A program made the position numbers and the translations under genes. Shown here in pieces: positions 56,288 through 64,000 of a stretch of 64,000 nucleotides of DNA. Source of the DNA: Pirellulales bacterium. GTDB taxonomy: Bacteria > Planctomycetota > Planctomycetia > Pirellulales > PALSA-1355. Every line of letters begins with the position of its first letter. The stretch's first letter is position 1. The notes beneath the pieces are model-generated. The model saw nothing but the letters and a program-made list of their open reading frames with translations. It did no database searches and was not told where the DNA came from. Location of the stretch: contig JALHMI010000013.1 in NCBI GenBank assembly GCA_022844125.1, positions 218,265 to 282,264 of the forward strand. Direction: 5' to 3'.

Positions 56288-59158
56288 GTGAAGTCGCCGC
56301 CCTTGTCGAGCAATCGAAGCCCGCTCGCAACTCTTCTCAACGGACTATTCGTGAGTTGCGTCCTGCTCCTGCAGTTGGTTGAGCGACCGCTATTCGCGGC
56401 TGCTCCTGGCGATCTCGCCGCCGCACGAACACTTCTTGACGAAGGCAAGTACGCCGAGGCCGAAGATGCCTATCGCGCACTTGTTGACCACGAACCCCTC
56501 GCATCCGCCGTCGGCATCGCCCGCTGCCAATCCTCGACCGGCAACCGCACCGCCGCCGCGACGACGCTCGCGGTTGCCGCTGGGAAGCAGCCCCAGGCAG
56601 CACTTCTTCTGGCGGAAGGGGCTCTGTTGGCCCATGAGCGCGGCGATGCTCCTGCCTGCCAGGATCTCGTGGCCCGCGCGCTCAAACTCGATCCCAACTC
56701 GGTGCTCGCTCACTATGTGCGAGCCGAGCATCTGGCCGGCTCCGGCAAACTCGACGACGCACTGGCCGAATACTCCTGGCTCGTCGATCACTACAACGCG
56801 AGCGAACTCACCGATCGCGATGAGCTCCTCTGGATTGGCCGCGGGGCGACCCAGTTCGCTCGCTGGAAACGGCTCAGCGATCAGTTTCGCTTTCTGGTGA
56901 ACGATTTTTATCCCGACCTGGCCGAGGCTTCACCAGCTTGCTGGCAAGCGCACCTGGAAATGGCGCGGCTATTTGCCGAGAAATACAACGAAGCCGAGGC
57001 CGTCAAGTCGCTCGAAGCAGCCACGGGCGCCAACCCCAACGCGGCCGAAGTGCACGCGCTGGCCGGCACGCTTGCACTCGACCGCTTCGAGGTCAAGGCC
57101 GCGCAGGCCTCCTGCGACCAGGCGCGGGCCATCAATCCCGAGCTGCTCGCAGCACATCATCTGCAAGCGGACATCCATCTGGCCAACTTCGAACCGCGTC
57201 AAGCGGCTGGCGTGCTGCAAGATGCTTTGAGGCTCAATCCCACCAGCGAAGAGACACTCGGCCGGCTGGCTGCGGCCTGTCTTTCTGTCGATGGTCCACA
57301 GAAGCGCGGTCTCGAAACGCGTTTCGGCAAGCTCGCCGCCGAGGTCAATGCTCGCAATCCGCACGCGGGGGTGTTCTATCTCACGTTGGCCGACGCGCTC
57401 GATCGCCTCCGACGCTGGCCCACTTCCGCCGAGTTCTATCGCGAAGCGATAACCAGGATGCCGCCGCTTATCGATCCACCCGGCCGGTTGGGAATGATGC
57501 TCATGCGGCTCGGCGAGGAGGACGAAGCCAAACGCGTGCTCGATGCTTCCTTCGAGGCCGATCCCTTCAACGTGCGTGTCAAGAACACGCTCGAAGTACT
57601 TGACGTCCTGGCCGGGTACGAAACCCTCGAAACCGAGCACTTCCTGATTCGCTTCGATCCCGCGAAAGATAAGATCACGGCCCGTTACATGGGTGCGTGG
57701 CTCGAAGAGGTCTATCCCGAACTGGTCGAACGGCTGGGTTTCGCGCCGCCCGAAAAGTCGCTGTTCGAAGTCTTCAGCAAAGCTCGCAACACGGACGGCC
57801 ACGGCTGGTTCAGCGCGCGTATGGCGGGCGTCGCCCGAATCCATCCGATCGGAGCCTGCGCCGGCAAGATCGTGGCTCTCAGCTCGCCCACCGAGGGCCG
57901 ACAGCAATTCAACTGGGCTCGCGTGCTCAAACACGAGTTCGTACACGTGGTGAACTTGCAGCAGACGGATTTCAACATTCCGCACTGGTATACCGAAGCT
58001 TTGGCGGTGCTCAGCGAAGGGTCACCCCGGCCCGATGAGTGGAATGCGCTGCTGGTCAAGAACTCGGCTGCCGGCAAGCTGTTCAATCTTGATAGTATCA
58101 ACCTGGGCTTCATCCGCCCGCTCTCAAGCGACGAGTGGACGCTCGCCTACTGCCAGGCCGAGTTGTATGCCGAGTACATGCTCGAGCGATTCGGCAACGA
58201 TGCGCTCGCGAAAATGCTCGCGGCCTATGGCGACAACCTGACAACGACCGAAGCCATCCGACAGGCCTTCGGCGTCGAACAACCGGACTTTGAAAAGGGC
58301 TACCAAGCGTTCGTTGCCAAAGTCGTGGCCAGCATCCCTGCAGTGGCCGAAGAAAGCGATCTCTCACTCGCGGCAGTGCAGAAGGCGCTGATTGACAAGC
58401 CGGACGACCCCACGCTGCTTGCCCAATTCGCACTCGCCCAACTCAATCGTAAGAACTATCCCGAGGCTCGCCGCCGGGCGGACGCCGCGCTTAAGCTCGA
58501 TCCCCGGCAGCAGCTCGCCCACTATGTGCGTGCTCGGCTCCACCTGGTCGTGGGCGAGAACGCGGACGCCCTGGAGCGACTGGAGAAGAACCTCGACCGC
58601 GACAAACCGCAGCCGAATCTGCTCGCGCTACTGGCCGGTCTCAAGCTTCGCAGCGAGGAATTCGCGGCTGCGGCCGACCTGTATGAGTTAGGCGCCAAGC
58701 AAGAGCCGGGCGGGACCCGCTGGCTCAAGAGTCTGGCTGCCGTATATCTCAAGTCCGGCGATAACGAGAAGCTCCGGCCGATTCTGGAGAAACTGGCGGA
58801 GTCCGACCCGGATGACCTCCCGCTGCGTAAGAAACTGGCCCAGTTAGCTATTGAACGCCAGGACCTGCCCGCTGCCGAGCGCTGGACGCGAGAAGGGTTG
58901 CATATTCAGGTTTTGGATGCAAACTTGCATGCTTGGCGTGGCGCGGCCCTGGCCGGGCTGGAGCGAAATGCGGAAGCGGCCGAGGAGTTCGCCGTGGCCG
59001 TGGAGCTTTCGCCGGACGAGCCAGCCTTGCGCTTGTCGCACGCCGAGGCCCTCATCGCCGCCGAGCGCATGGCCGAAGCGCGCACCGTCCTCGAAGAACT
59101 GCTCAAGCTTGATGCCGACAACCCATCGGCCGCCAAACTGCTGAAAAGCCTGAAGTGA
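56288..59158 (+). CDS. TPR protein with gluzincin-type peptidase domain
   Basis: The GTG at 56288 lies six nt after a perfect GGGAGG; a TTG at 56282 is too close to it. The 956-residue product has a signal peptide (about 15-38, ending FAAAPGD), N-terminal TPR repeats (about 40-380), a peptidase-MA-like domain with H549-E-F-V-H553 and probable third ligand E570 (HWYTEALAVL), and C-terminal TPR repeats (about 710-955). The fold is that of periplasmic metallopeptidases (HExxH-x16-E). The substrate is unknown. It is the first gene of a four-gene run with a MazG-like protein, a membrane protein and an ABC ATPase. Confidence 0.85.
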   Translation: MKSPPLSSNRSPLATLLNGLFVSCVLLLQLVERPLFAAAPGDLAAARTLLDEGKYAEAEDAYRALVDHEPLASAVGIARCQSSTGNRTAAATTLAVAAGKQPQAALLLAEGALLAHERGDAPACQDLVARALKLDPNSVLAHYVRAEHLAGSGKLDDALAEYSWLVDHYNASELTDRDELLWIGRGATQFARWKRLSDQFRFLVNDFYPDLAEASPACWQAHLEMARLFAEKYNEAEAVKSLEAATGANPNAAEVHALAGTLALDRFEVKAAQASCDQARAINPELLAAHHLQADIHLANFEPRQAAGVLQDALRLNPTSEETLGRLAAACLSVDGPQKRGLETRFGKLAAEVNARNPHAGVFYLTLADALDRLRRWPTSAEFYREAITRMPPLIDPPGRLGMMLMRLGEEDEAKRVLDASFEADPFNVRVKNTLEVLDVLAGYETLETEHFLIRFDPAKDKITARYMGAWLEEVYPELVERLGFAPPEKSLFEVFSKARNTDGHGWFSARMAGVARIHPIGACAGKIVALSSPTEGRQQFNWARVLKHEFVHVVNLQQTDFNIPHWYTEALAVLSEGSPRPDEWNALLVKNSAAGKLFNLDSINLGFIRPLSSDEWTLAYCQAELYAEYMLERFGNDALAKMLAAYGDNLTTTEAIRQAFGVEQPDFEKGYQAFVAKVVASIPAVAEESDLSLAAVQKALIDKPDDPTLLAQFALAQLNRKNYPEARRRADAALKLDPRQQLAHYVRARLHLVVGENADALERLEKNLDRDKPQPNLLALLAGLKLRSEEFAAAADLYELGAKQEPGGTRWLKSLAAVYLKSGDNEKLRPILEKLAESDPDDLPLRKKLAQLAIERQDLPAAERWTREGLHIQVLDANLHAWRGAALAGLERNAEAAEEFAVAVELSPDEPALRLSHAEALIAAERMAEARTVLEELLKLDADNPSAAKLLKSLK

Positions 59159-59167
59159 GAACATCGC

Positions 59168-59497
59168 ATGTCGCGTGAAGAATCCTCGGCCGCCAACGTT
59201 TCGCTGGCGGACTTTCAGCAGCTCATTCGCAAGATGTACTTCGAGAAGGACCTTGCCCGTGGTATTGACGGGACGTTCATGTGGCTGATGGAGGAGGTGG
59301 GCGAACTTGCCTCGGCGCTCCGCAGCGGCACGCATGAAGAACGCCTGGGCGAGTTTGCCGATGTACTCGCCTGGCTGGCCACGATCGCCAACGTCGCTGG
59401 CGTCGACCTGAGCGAGGCCATCGCCCTGAAGTACGGCGCAGGCTGCCCCGGCTGCGGCCAGTTTGCCTGCACGTGCGACGACGCGGAGAAGCCATGA
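59168..59497 (+). CDS. MazG-like nucleotide pyrophosphohydrolase with C-terminal cysteine cluster
   Basis: This 109-residue protein has the MazG metal-binding pattern E42-E43-x2-E46 (LMEEVGEL) and E62-x2-D65 (GEFADVLAWL), so it may hydrolyse nucleoside triphosphates to monophosphate and pyrophosphate. The extra C-terminus CPGCGQFACTC (C93, C96, C101, C103) could bind zinc or iron-sulfur, unusual for single-domain MazG-like proteins. It starts nine nt after the TPR peptidase stop and overlaps the following gene by four nt. Confidence 0.87.
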   Translation: MSREESSAANVSLADFQQLIRKMYFEKDLARGIDGTFMWLMEEVGELASALRSGTHEERLGEFADVLAWLATIANVAGVDLSEAIALKYGAGCPGCGQFACTCDDAEKP

Positions 59498-61785
59498 ACG
59501 TGCCGGAGCGAACGAGGCGGAACGCCTGGCATCCTGTCGCATGGCTGGCGCTGCTGGTTACTGTGGTCGCCTGCGCGCCCGCAGCGGGACAAGATGAAAC
59601 CCCGACGCGGGCGACCGTCGAAGTCGCCGCGAAAGGCGCCGCACCAACAATCGACGAACTGCGTGTCGGCTTTGGCGGCCGATACAAGGTTGGCTCCTGG
59701 ACCTCGGGCGAGGTTACCATCACCGGCGGCAGTGCGCCGTTCGAAGGTCACGTCGCGATCGTCGTGCCCGACAACGACGGTATCCCGACCCGCGTCACCG
59801 TACCGCCAGCGCGAGATCTGCAAGTTGCGGCGGGCGAATCGTCGATCGTCCCTGTCTATTTCAAGCAGGGACAGCTCGGCGGTGCGATTACCGTCGAACT
59901 CCACGACAAACACACTCGCCGCGCGATTCGCACCTTTCGCCCCGGCGCTGCCGGAAGCCTGGCAGGCATCATGCCCTCCAGTACGCGGCTGATCTTAAAC
60001 ATCGGCGAACAGGATTCTACCGCAGGCGAATCACGCCGCGGCTCACCGCTCGCGCCGCTCAAGAATTTTTCATCGTTGCCTGATCAGTGGTACGGCCTGG
60101 AAGGCGTCGATGCCATCCTGCTCCATACCGCCGACTCGCGGATCGTTGAACAGCTCAAGTCGGACAGCACTCAGCGCGCGGCGCTCGACATTTGGGTTCG
60201 CATGGGCGGCCGGCTGGTATTGTGTGTGGGACGCAATGCTCCAGAACTGCTGGCCGCAGGCGGGCCCCTGGCCGAGTTTGCGCCCGGTACGTTTCAAGCA
60301 CTGGTTCGCCTGCGACAAGCGACGGTACTTGAAGCTTATGCCGAAACCTCCGAACCCCTGGCCCCCGGCGCCAGCTTGGAAATCGAGGTTGCCCAGCTAG
60401 TCGAGGTTCGCGGACGCATCGAGTCGTTCTCCGGCAGCGGCCCCAGCGATCTACCCCTTGTGGTCCGTACGCCGCGCGGATTCGGCGAGATCGTGTTTGT
60501 CGCGTTCGATCTCGATCAAGCATCAATTGCCAACTGGAAGGCCCGCCCTCAACTCTTATCCCGCCTGCTCGGCATGGCCGTGGATCCCACCGCGAGCGGC
60601 GCATTGCCGGCAGATACGCTCGGGGCTGTCACCACGCTCGGCTTCGTCGATCTGGCAGGACAACTCCGCAGCGCGCTCGATCAATTTCCCGGAGTGCCGC
60701 TGGTGCCGTTTTGGCTTGTTGCAATTCTGATTGCCGCCTATATCGCCTGCATTGGACCAGTCGACTATTACCTGGTGCGACACGTCCTGAAGCGTCCTGA
60801 GTCGACCTGGGTCACGTTCTCGCTCAGCGTGGTCCTCTTCGCTGTGGGAGCTGCCGGTCTCGCCTATAACCTCAAAGGGAGTGAGCTGCGTGTCAACCAG
60901 CTCGACGTGGTCGACTTCGACCTCGAGAGCGGGTTCAGCAGGCGAACTTCCTGGGCGAATGTGTTCAGCCCCGCGATCGCGACCTACGACGTCGCCTTTG
61001 AGCCCCGCACCGCGCCTTCTCCAGCGGGTGCCGCTGAAAGCTCCATCTCACCAGGCGCGCTTCTTTCTTGGTTTGGACTCACCGGCACCGGTTTCGGCGG
61101 GATGGACGCTACCGCGGGGGCTGGCGGCGGTATCGGCGGAGCTTCGTCGAACCTGCCACTGTTCAGTGTTGGGTATGACTACAACCGAACGCTCGACGGA
61201 CTGTACGGCGTGCCGATTGCCGTCTGGTCGAGCAAACCCTTTGTCGGCCGCACTTGGGATTCCGTGCCTGGTGGCATCCAAGCTGAGTTGTCCGACGATG
61301 GCCGCCTCACCGGAACAGTCCGCAATAAGCTCTCCGTTCCATTCACGCACTGCGTACTGATCTACGACAAGTGGGCTTATGTTATCCGCGACTTCCCCGC
61401 CGGACGCGAACTCGATCTGGCGATCGACATCGACCCACAGACCGTCGACACGTATCTGCGCAAGGTCACCGCCGTGGGCGATCGCAAAGTCGCGGCTCCC
61501 TACAATCAAGCCGGTTTCGACGTGCCGCGCATCGTCGAGTTGATGACTGCGCATGAGCTTGCCGGCGGAAAGTCGTACACCGGGCTGGCTAATCAGTACC
61601 AACGCTTCATGGAGTTGAGTGATCTCGTGTCACGCGGTCGGGCAGTTTTGATTGGTCGCCTCAGTGAACCGGCGTTGACGCTCGTCCGACGTGATGGCGA
61701 GTCGCAAGGCAAACAACTCGCCCCAGACGAGCAAACCCAGCACTGGACGTTCCACCGCTACGTAATTCCCGTCGCCAAGCAATAA
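59494..61785 (+). CDS. Large membrane protein partner of an ABC ATPase, function unknown
   Basis: Starting at the ATG in the ATGA overlap with the MazG-like gene, the protein has 763 residues. A signal peptide (to about residue 32, ending AAAGQ) leads into a beta-rich segment. A glutamine-amidotransferase-like segment follows (about 190-260, LEGVDAILLHTADS and WVRMGGRLVLCVG). Two membrane helices occupy about 405-430 (VPFWLVAILIAAYIACIGPV) and 445-465. A second soluble part rich in Gly/Ser follows. The architecture recalls GldG-type and DUF4350-like envelope proteins that pair with ABC transporters, consistent with the ABC ATPase 33 nt downstream. Confidence 0.72.
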   Translation: MNVPERTRRNAWHPVAWLALLVTVVACAPAAGQDETPTRATVEVAAKGAAPTIDELRVGFGGRYKVGSWTSGEVTITGGSAPFEGHVAIVVPDNDGIPTRVTVPPARDLQVAAGESSIVPVYFKQGQLGGAITVELHDKHTRRAIRTFRPGAAGSLAGIMPSSTRLILNIGEQDSTAGESRRGSPLAPLKNFSSLPDQWYGLEGVDAILLHTADSRIVEQLKSDSTQRAALDIWVRMGGRLVLCVGRNAPELLAAGGPLAEFAPGTFQALVRLRQATVLEAYAETSEPLAPGASLEIEVAQLVEVRGRIESFSGSGPSDLPLVVRTPRGFGEIVFVAFDLDQASIANWKARPQLLSRLLGMAVDPTASGALPADTLGAVTTLGFVDLAGQLRSALDQFPGVPLVPFWLVAILIAAYIACIGPVDYYLVRHVLKRPESTWVTFSLSVVLFAVGAAGLAYNLKGSELRVNQLDVVDFDLESGFSRRTSWANVFSPAIATYDVAFEPRTAPSPAGAAESSISPGALLSWFGLTGTGFGGMDATAGAGGGIGGASSNLPLFSVGYDYNRTLDGLYGVPIAVWSSKPFVGRTWDSVPGGIQAELSDDGRLTGTVRNKLSVPFTHCVLIYDKWAYVIRDFPAGRELDLAIDIDPQTVDTYLRKVTAVGDRKVAAPYNQAGFDVPRIVELMTAHELAGGKSYTGLANQYQRFMELSDLVSRGRAVLIGRLSEPALTLVRRDGESQGKQLAPDEQTQHWTFHRYVIPVAKQ

Positions 61786-61818
61786 TTACATTCTATCGGC
61801 ATTGCCGCAGGTGCAGCC

Positions 61819-62772
61819 TTGATCGAAGCCCACGACCTGACGATGAAGTACGGCGATCTATACGCCGTGAAATCCCTCGATCTAAACCTGCAGAAGGGGG
61901 ATGTGTTTGGCTTCATCGGCCCCAACGGCGCCGGTAAGACGACCACCATGCGGATCCTGGCCACGCTCTTGCAGCCCACCTGGGGCGAAGCGTACGTCTG
62001 CGGTCACTCAATCTACACCAATCCGCGCGAGATTCGCCGGCTGGTCGGCTACATGCCGGACTTCTACGGCGTGTACGACGACATGAAAGTGATCGAGTAT
62101 CTGGAATTCTTTGCCGCGGCTTATCGCATCAACGGCGCCGCGCGGCGCAAAGTCTGCGATGAAGTACTGGATCTGGTCGATCTCGGGTACAAGCGCGAGG
62201 CACTGGTCACCAGCCTCTCGCGCGGCATGAACCAGCGACTGGGCCTCGCCCGCGTGCTCTTGCACGACCCGCAGGTGCTCTTGCTGGATGAGCCGGCCAG
62301 CGGCCTCGATCCGCGCGCCCGGATCGAAATTCGCGGACTCCTCAAGGAACTCCGCGGACTCGGCAAAACGATCATGGTCTCCAGCCACATCCTGCCGGAG
62401 CTGGCCGACATCTGTAACAAGATTGGGATCATCGAGCGCGGCGAACTGCTGGTGAACGCCGACGTGGCGGAAGTGATGAAGCAGGTCCGGCATCAGACGG
62501 TGCTTAACGTGAGCGTCGCTGAAAATACCGAAGACGCCGCGAAGCTGCTCGCCGCCCAGCCGGACGTGGAATCCGTCGACGTGCCGGCTCCGCCGCCGGG
62601 TTCCCAGGAACGGCCCAAACTGATCGTCGTGACGCTCAAGTCAGGCGTCACCGACTACAGCCTGCTGGCGACGATGATGGTCCAGCGGGGGTATAGGCTG
62701 ACGCTGTTCCGCGAGGAAGAACTAAATCTCGAAACGGCGTTTCTGGCGCTCACGAAGGGCATCACGGCGTGA
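61819..62772 (+). CDS. ABC transporter ATP-binding protein (CcmA/ABC-2 type)
   Basis: The TTG start at 61819 (GCAGG ten nt upstream) gives 317 residues. Walker A GPNGAGKT (34-41), signature LSRGMNQRL (a variant of LSGGQ typical of ABC-2 exporters) and Walker B LLLDEPASGLDP with the DEP acidic residue are intact. A C-terminal extension (about 215-317) is like that of drug- or polysaccharide-export ATPases. No permease is adjacent; the next gene is convergent. Partner candidates are the fused ABC-2 permease at 11114-12739 or a permease outside the window. Confidence 0.92.
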   Translation: MIEAHDLTMKYGDLYAVKSLDLNLQKGDVFGFIGPNGAGKTTTMRILATLLQPTWGEAYVCGHSIYTNPREIRRLVGYMPDFYGVYDDMKVIEYLEFFAAAYRINGAARRKVCDEVLDLVDLGYKREALVTSLSRGMNQRLGLARVLLHDPQVLLLDEPASGLDPRARIEIRGLLKELRGLGKTIMVSSHILPELADICNKIGIIERGELLVNADVAEVMKQVRHQTVLNVSVAENTEDAAKLLAAQPDVESVDVPAPPPGSQERPKLIVVTLKSGVTDYSLLATMMVQRGYRLTLFREEELNLETAFLALTKGITA

Positions 62773-62778
62773 CTTCTG

Positions 62779-63522
62779 CTACGAACGGTGGCGCCGCCCG
62801 AGCGCCAGCCCGCCGAGAGCCGCCGCGCTAAACGCCATCAACGTCAGCGCGCCCGGTTCCGGAACGGCGCGAAGCTGGAACGCGTTGATCACCGGGCGCG
62901 GCCCGCTGAAGGTGATCGCCTGAGTCGCGCCGGAAGCGATGAAGGTGCCCGATGCCCATTGGCCCAGCCCGCCCGCAGCGTTCAAGGTATTTTCGTCGAG
63001 GGTCACGGCGTTAGTAGCGGTGGCCGTCGTGGAATTCACGCCGCCGAAGTTCAGGTCCGAGTCGTTCGACCACCACTGAAACAGATAAGGCGTGCCGCTG
63101 TTCAGATTGAACAACGTTAAGGTCAGCGTGGCGCCCGTCGAACTGCCGGCGCCCGAACTCAACAAGTACTGGTACTGTGCCGACAGCGAGCTGAAGGGGG
63201 CACTGGCTGAGCCGTAAGCGGTGTCGGAGGAATCCGCGTTATTAAAGGCCAAGGTCGCGACATTCGGAATCCCGGCCGCGCCCGACCCGCCGTTCGGAAT
63301 CGGGAAGATGTCGAACAGCACCCCGTTCACCAGCGGGGCCAACTGCGTCTGCGAAAAATTGCGGGCTGCCACGAGCGTGCCGGTGGTGATGACATCGGCG
63401 TCTCCCGCGACGTTTGTTGGCGAAGACCAGGTGACCGGAGCGGCCTGAGCCGTCGCCGAGATTATCGAGAGTGCCGCAAGAGCAAACCATCCGATGAAAC
63501 ACACAAGCTGCGATGCACGCAT
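62779..63522 (-). CDS. PEP-CTERM sorting-domain protein, function unknown
   Basis: This 247-residue secreted protein has a signal peptide (about 1-28, ending AQAAP), an all-beta body rich in Ser, Thr, Gly and Asn (WWSNDSDLNFGG, then TFSGPRPVINAFQLR), and a C-terminal PEP-CTERM signal: AVPEPG, a hydrophobic helix and GRRHRS. GAGGAA lies in front of the ATG. It is convergent with the ABC ATPase (6-nt spacer). No catalytic motif was recognised. Confidence 0.85.
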   Translation of the reverse strand: MRASQLVCFIGWFALAALSIISATAQAAPVTWSSPTNVAGDADVITTGTLVAARNFSQTQLAPLVNGVLFDIFPIPNGGSGAAGIPNVATLAFNNADSSDTAYGSASAPFSSLSAQYQYLLSSGAGSSTGATLTLTLFNLNSGTPYLFQWWSNDSDLNFGGVNSTTATATNAVTLDENTLNAAGGLGQWASGTFIASGATQAITFSGPRPVINAFQLRAVPEPGALTLMAFSAAALGGLALGRRHRS

Positions 63523-63700
63523 GGACTGCTCGCTTCCTCACGGCTAGGCCGGATTGAGAACTTCATAACCGCGCATCGGCACACGCCGGATCTGGCGATT
63601 GGGCGCAAGTCTCTCGGTTCTTCCCGCCTGAGTCAAGCATATCTCTCAAAATAATGGGTGAATTCCTTAGCTGGCCCGTCCTGGCGACACAATCGGTTGG

Positions 63701-64000
63701 CTACTCCCCAATCACCTTCACAAGCACGCGTTTCTTTCGGCGGCCGTCGAATTCGCCGTAGAAGATCTGCTCCCAGGGGCCAAAGTCCAGTTTGCCTGCG
63801 GTGATCGCGACGACCACTTCGCGTCCCATCACCTGCCGCTTCATGTGCGCGTCGGCATTGTCCTCGCCAGTGCGATTGTGAGCATATCGCTGAGGCGACC
63901 CATCGAAGGGGGCGAGCCCCTCGAGCCACTTCTTATAGTCCGCGTGCAGCCCCGGTTCGTCGTCGTTGATAAAGACGCTCGCCGTGATATGCATCGCATT
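63701..64000 (-). CDS. YjbQ/UPF0047 family protein, truncated by the window edge
   Basis: The frame is open to the right edge; the internal sequence [15 protein letters not shown] shows that the real start lies outside. The visible 99 residues contain the family landmarks [18 protein letters not shown] (His in a metal site), [21 protein letters not shown] and [13 protein letters not shown]. Homologues (YjbQ) have weak thiamine-phosphate synthase activity; their physiological role is unclear. Confidence 0.9.
   Translation of the reverse strand, partial: NAMHITASVFINDDEPGLHADYKKWLEGLAPFDGSPQRYAHNRTGEDNADAHMKRQVMGREVVVAITAGKLDFGPWEQIFYGEFDGRRKKRVLVKVIGE

Overview
The window is a gene-dense, GC-rich chromosomal segment that fits a planctomycete, most likely of the Pirellula/Blastopirellula type. 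Grounds: three unrelated secreted proteins with PEP-CTERM sorting tails, an NPCBM-domain protein, large TPR and beta-propeller periplasmic proteins, a GldG/DUF4340 ABC accessory pair with long acidic Ala/Pro/Glu inserts, and a respiratory locus in which a split b6-type cytochrome b sits beside a giant multihaem cytochrome c. I saw no rRNA, tRNA, CRISPR array, insertion sequence or prophage gene. Both ends cut through genes: a GldG-like protein on the left and a YjbQ/UPF0047 protein on the right.

Layout. 1-3.4 kb: GldG-like and DUF4340 envelope proteins, closed by a clear terminator. 3.4-7.9 kb (minus strand): DUF971, Dps, and a pyrB-pyrC-yacP operon with a recognisable promoter. 7.9-11.1 kb: a diguanylate cyclase that may be translated from a leaderless mRNA, then two PEP-CTERM proteins. 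11.1-14.8 kb (minus): an ABC-2 permease, a YhfC-like membrane protein and a DUF4392 (D-glutamate cyclase-like) protein.

15.1-34.9 kb is an almost uninterrupted respiratory super-cluster. It encodes a Rieske protein, cytochrome b6, an expanded subunit IV, an octahaem cytochrome c with an embedded PDZ domain, two cupredoxin-like lipoproteins, a dihaem cytochrome c lipoprotein, cytochrome oxidase subunits II and I, haem A and haem O synthases, oxidase subunits III and IV, SCO1, DUF420, a small CPSC membrane protein and, on the opposite strand, DUF983. Together these would make a quinol:cytochrome c reductase, its soluble or lipid-anchored carriers and an A2-type terminal oxidase with its assembly factors.

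35.0-51.2 kb holds a 55-residue membrane protein, a TPR/PQQ-propeller protein, and a tightly coupled operon of MoxR ATPase, DUF58, two membrane von Willebrand-A proteins, a 1244-residue coiled-coil protein, a Gln-rich secreted protein, a Tat-exported squalene-cyclase-fold protein and an NPCBM protein. This operon is the best candidate in the window for an incompletely described system. 51.2-56.2 kb carries central metabolism and housekeeping: ApgM-type phosphoglycerate mutase divergent from phosphoglucose isomerase, a UPF0173 hydrolase, a NirD-like Rieske ferredoxin and a HAD phosphatase. 56.3-62.8 kb is a second envelope operon (TPR-gluzincin peptidase, MazG-like enzyme, large membrane protein, ABC ATPase without an adjacent permease), followed by a convergent PEP-CTERM gene and the partial YjbQ gene.
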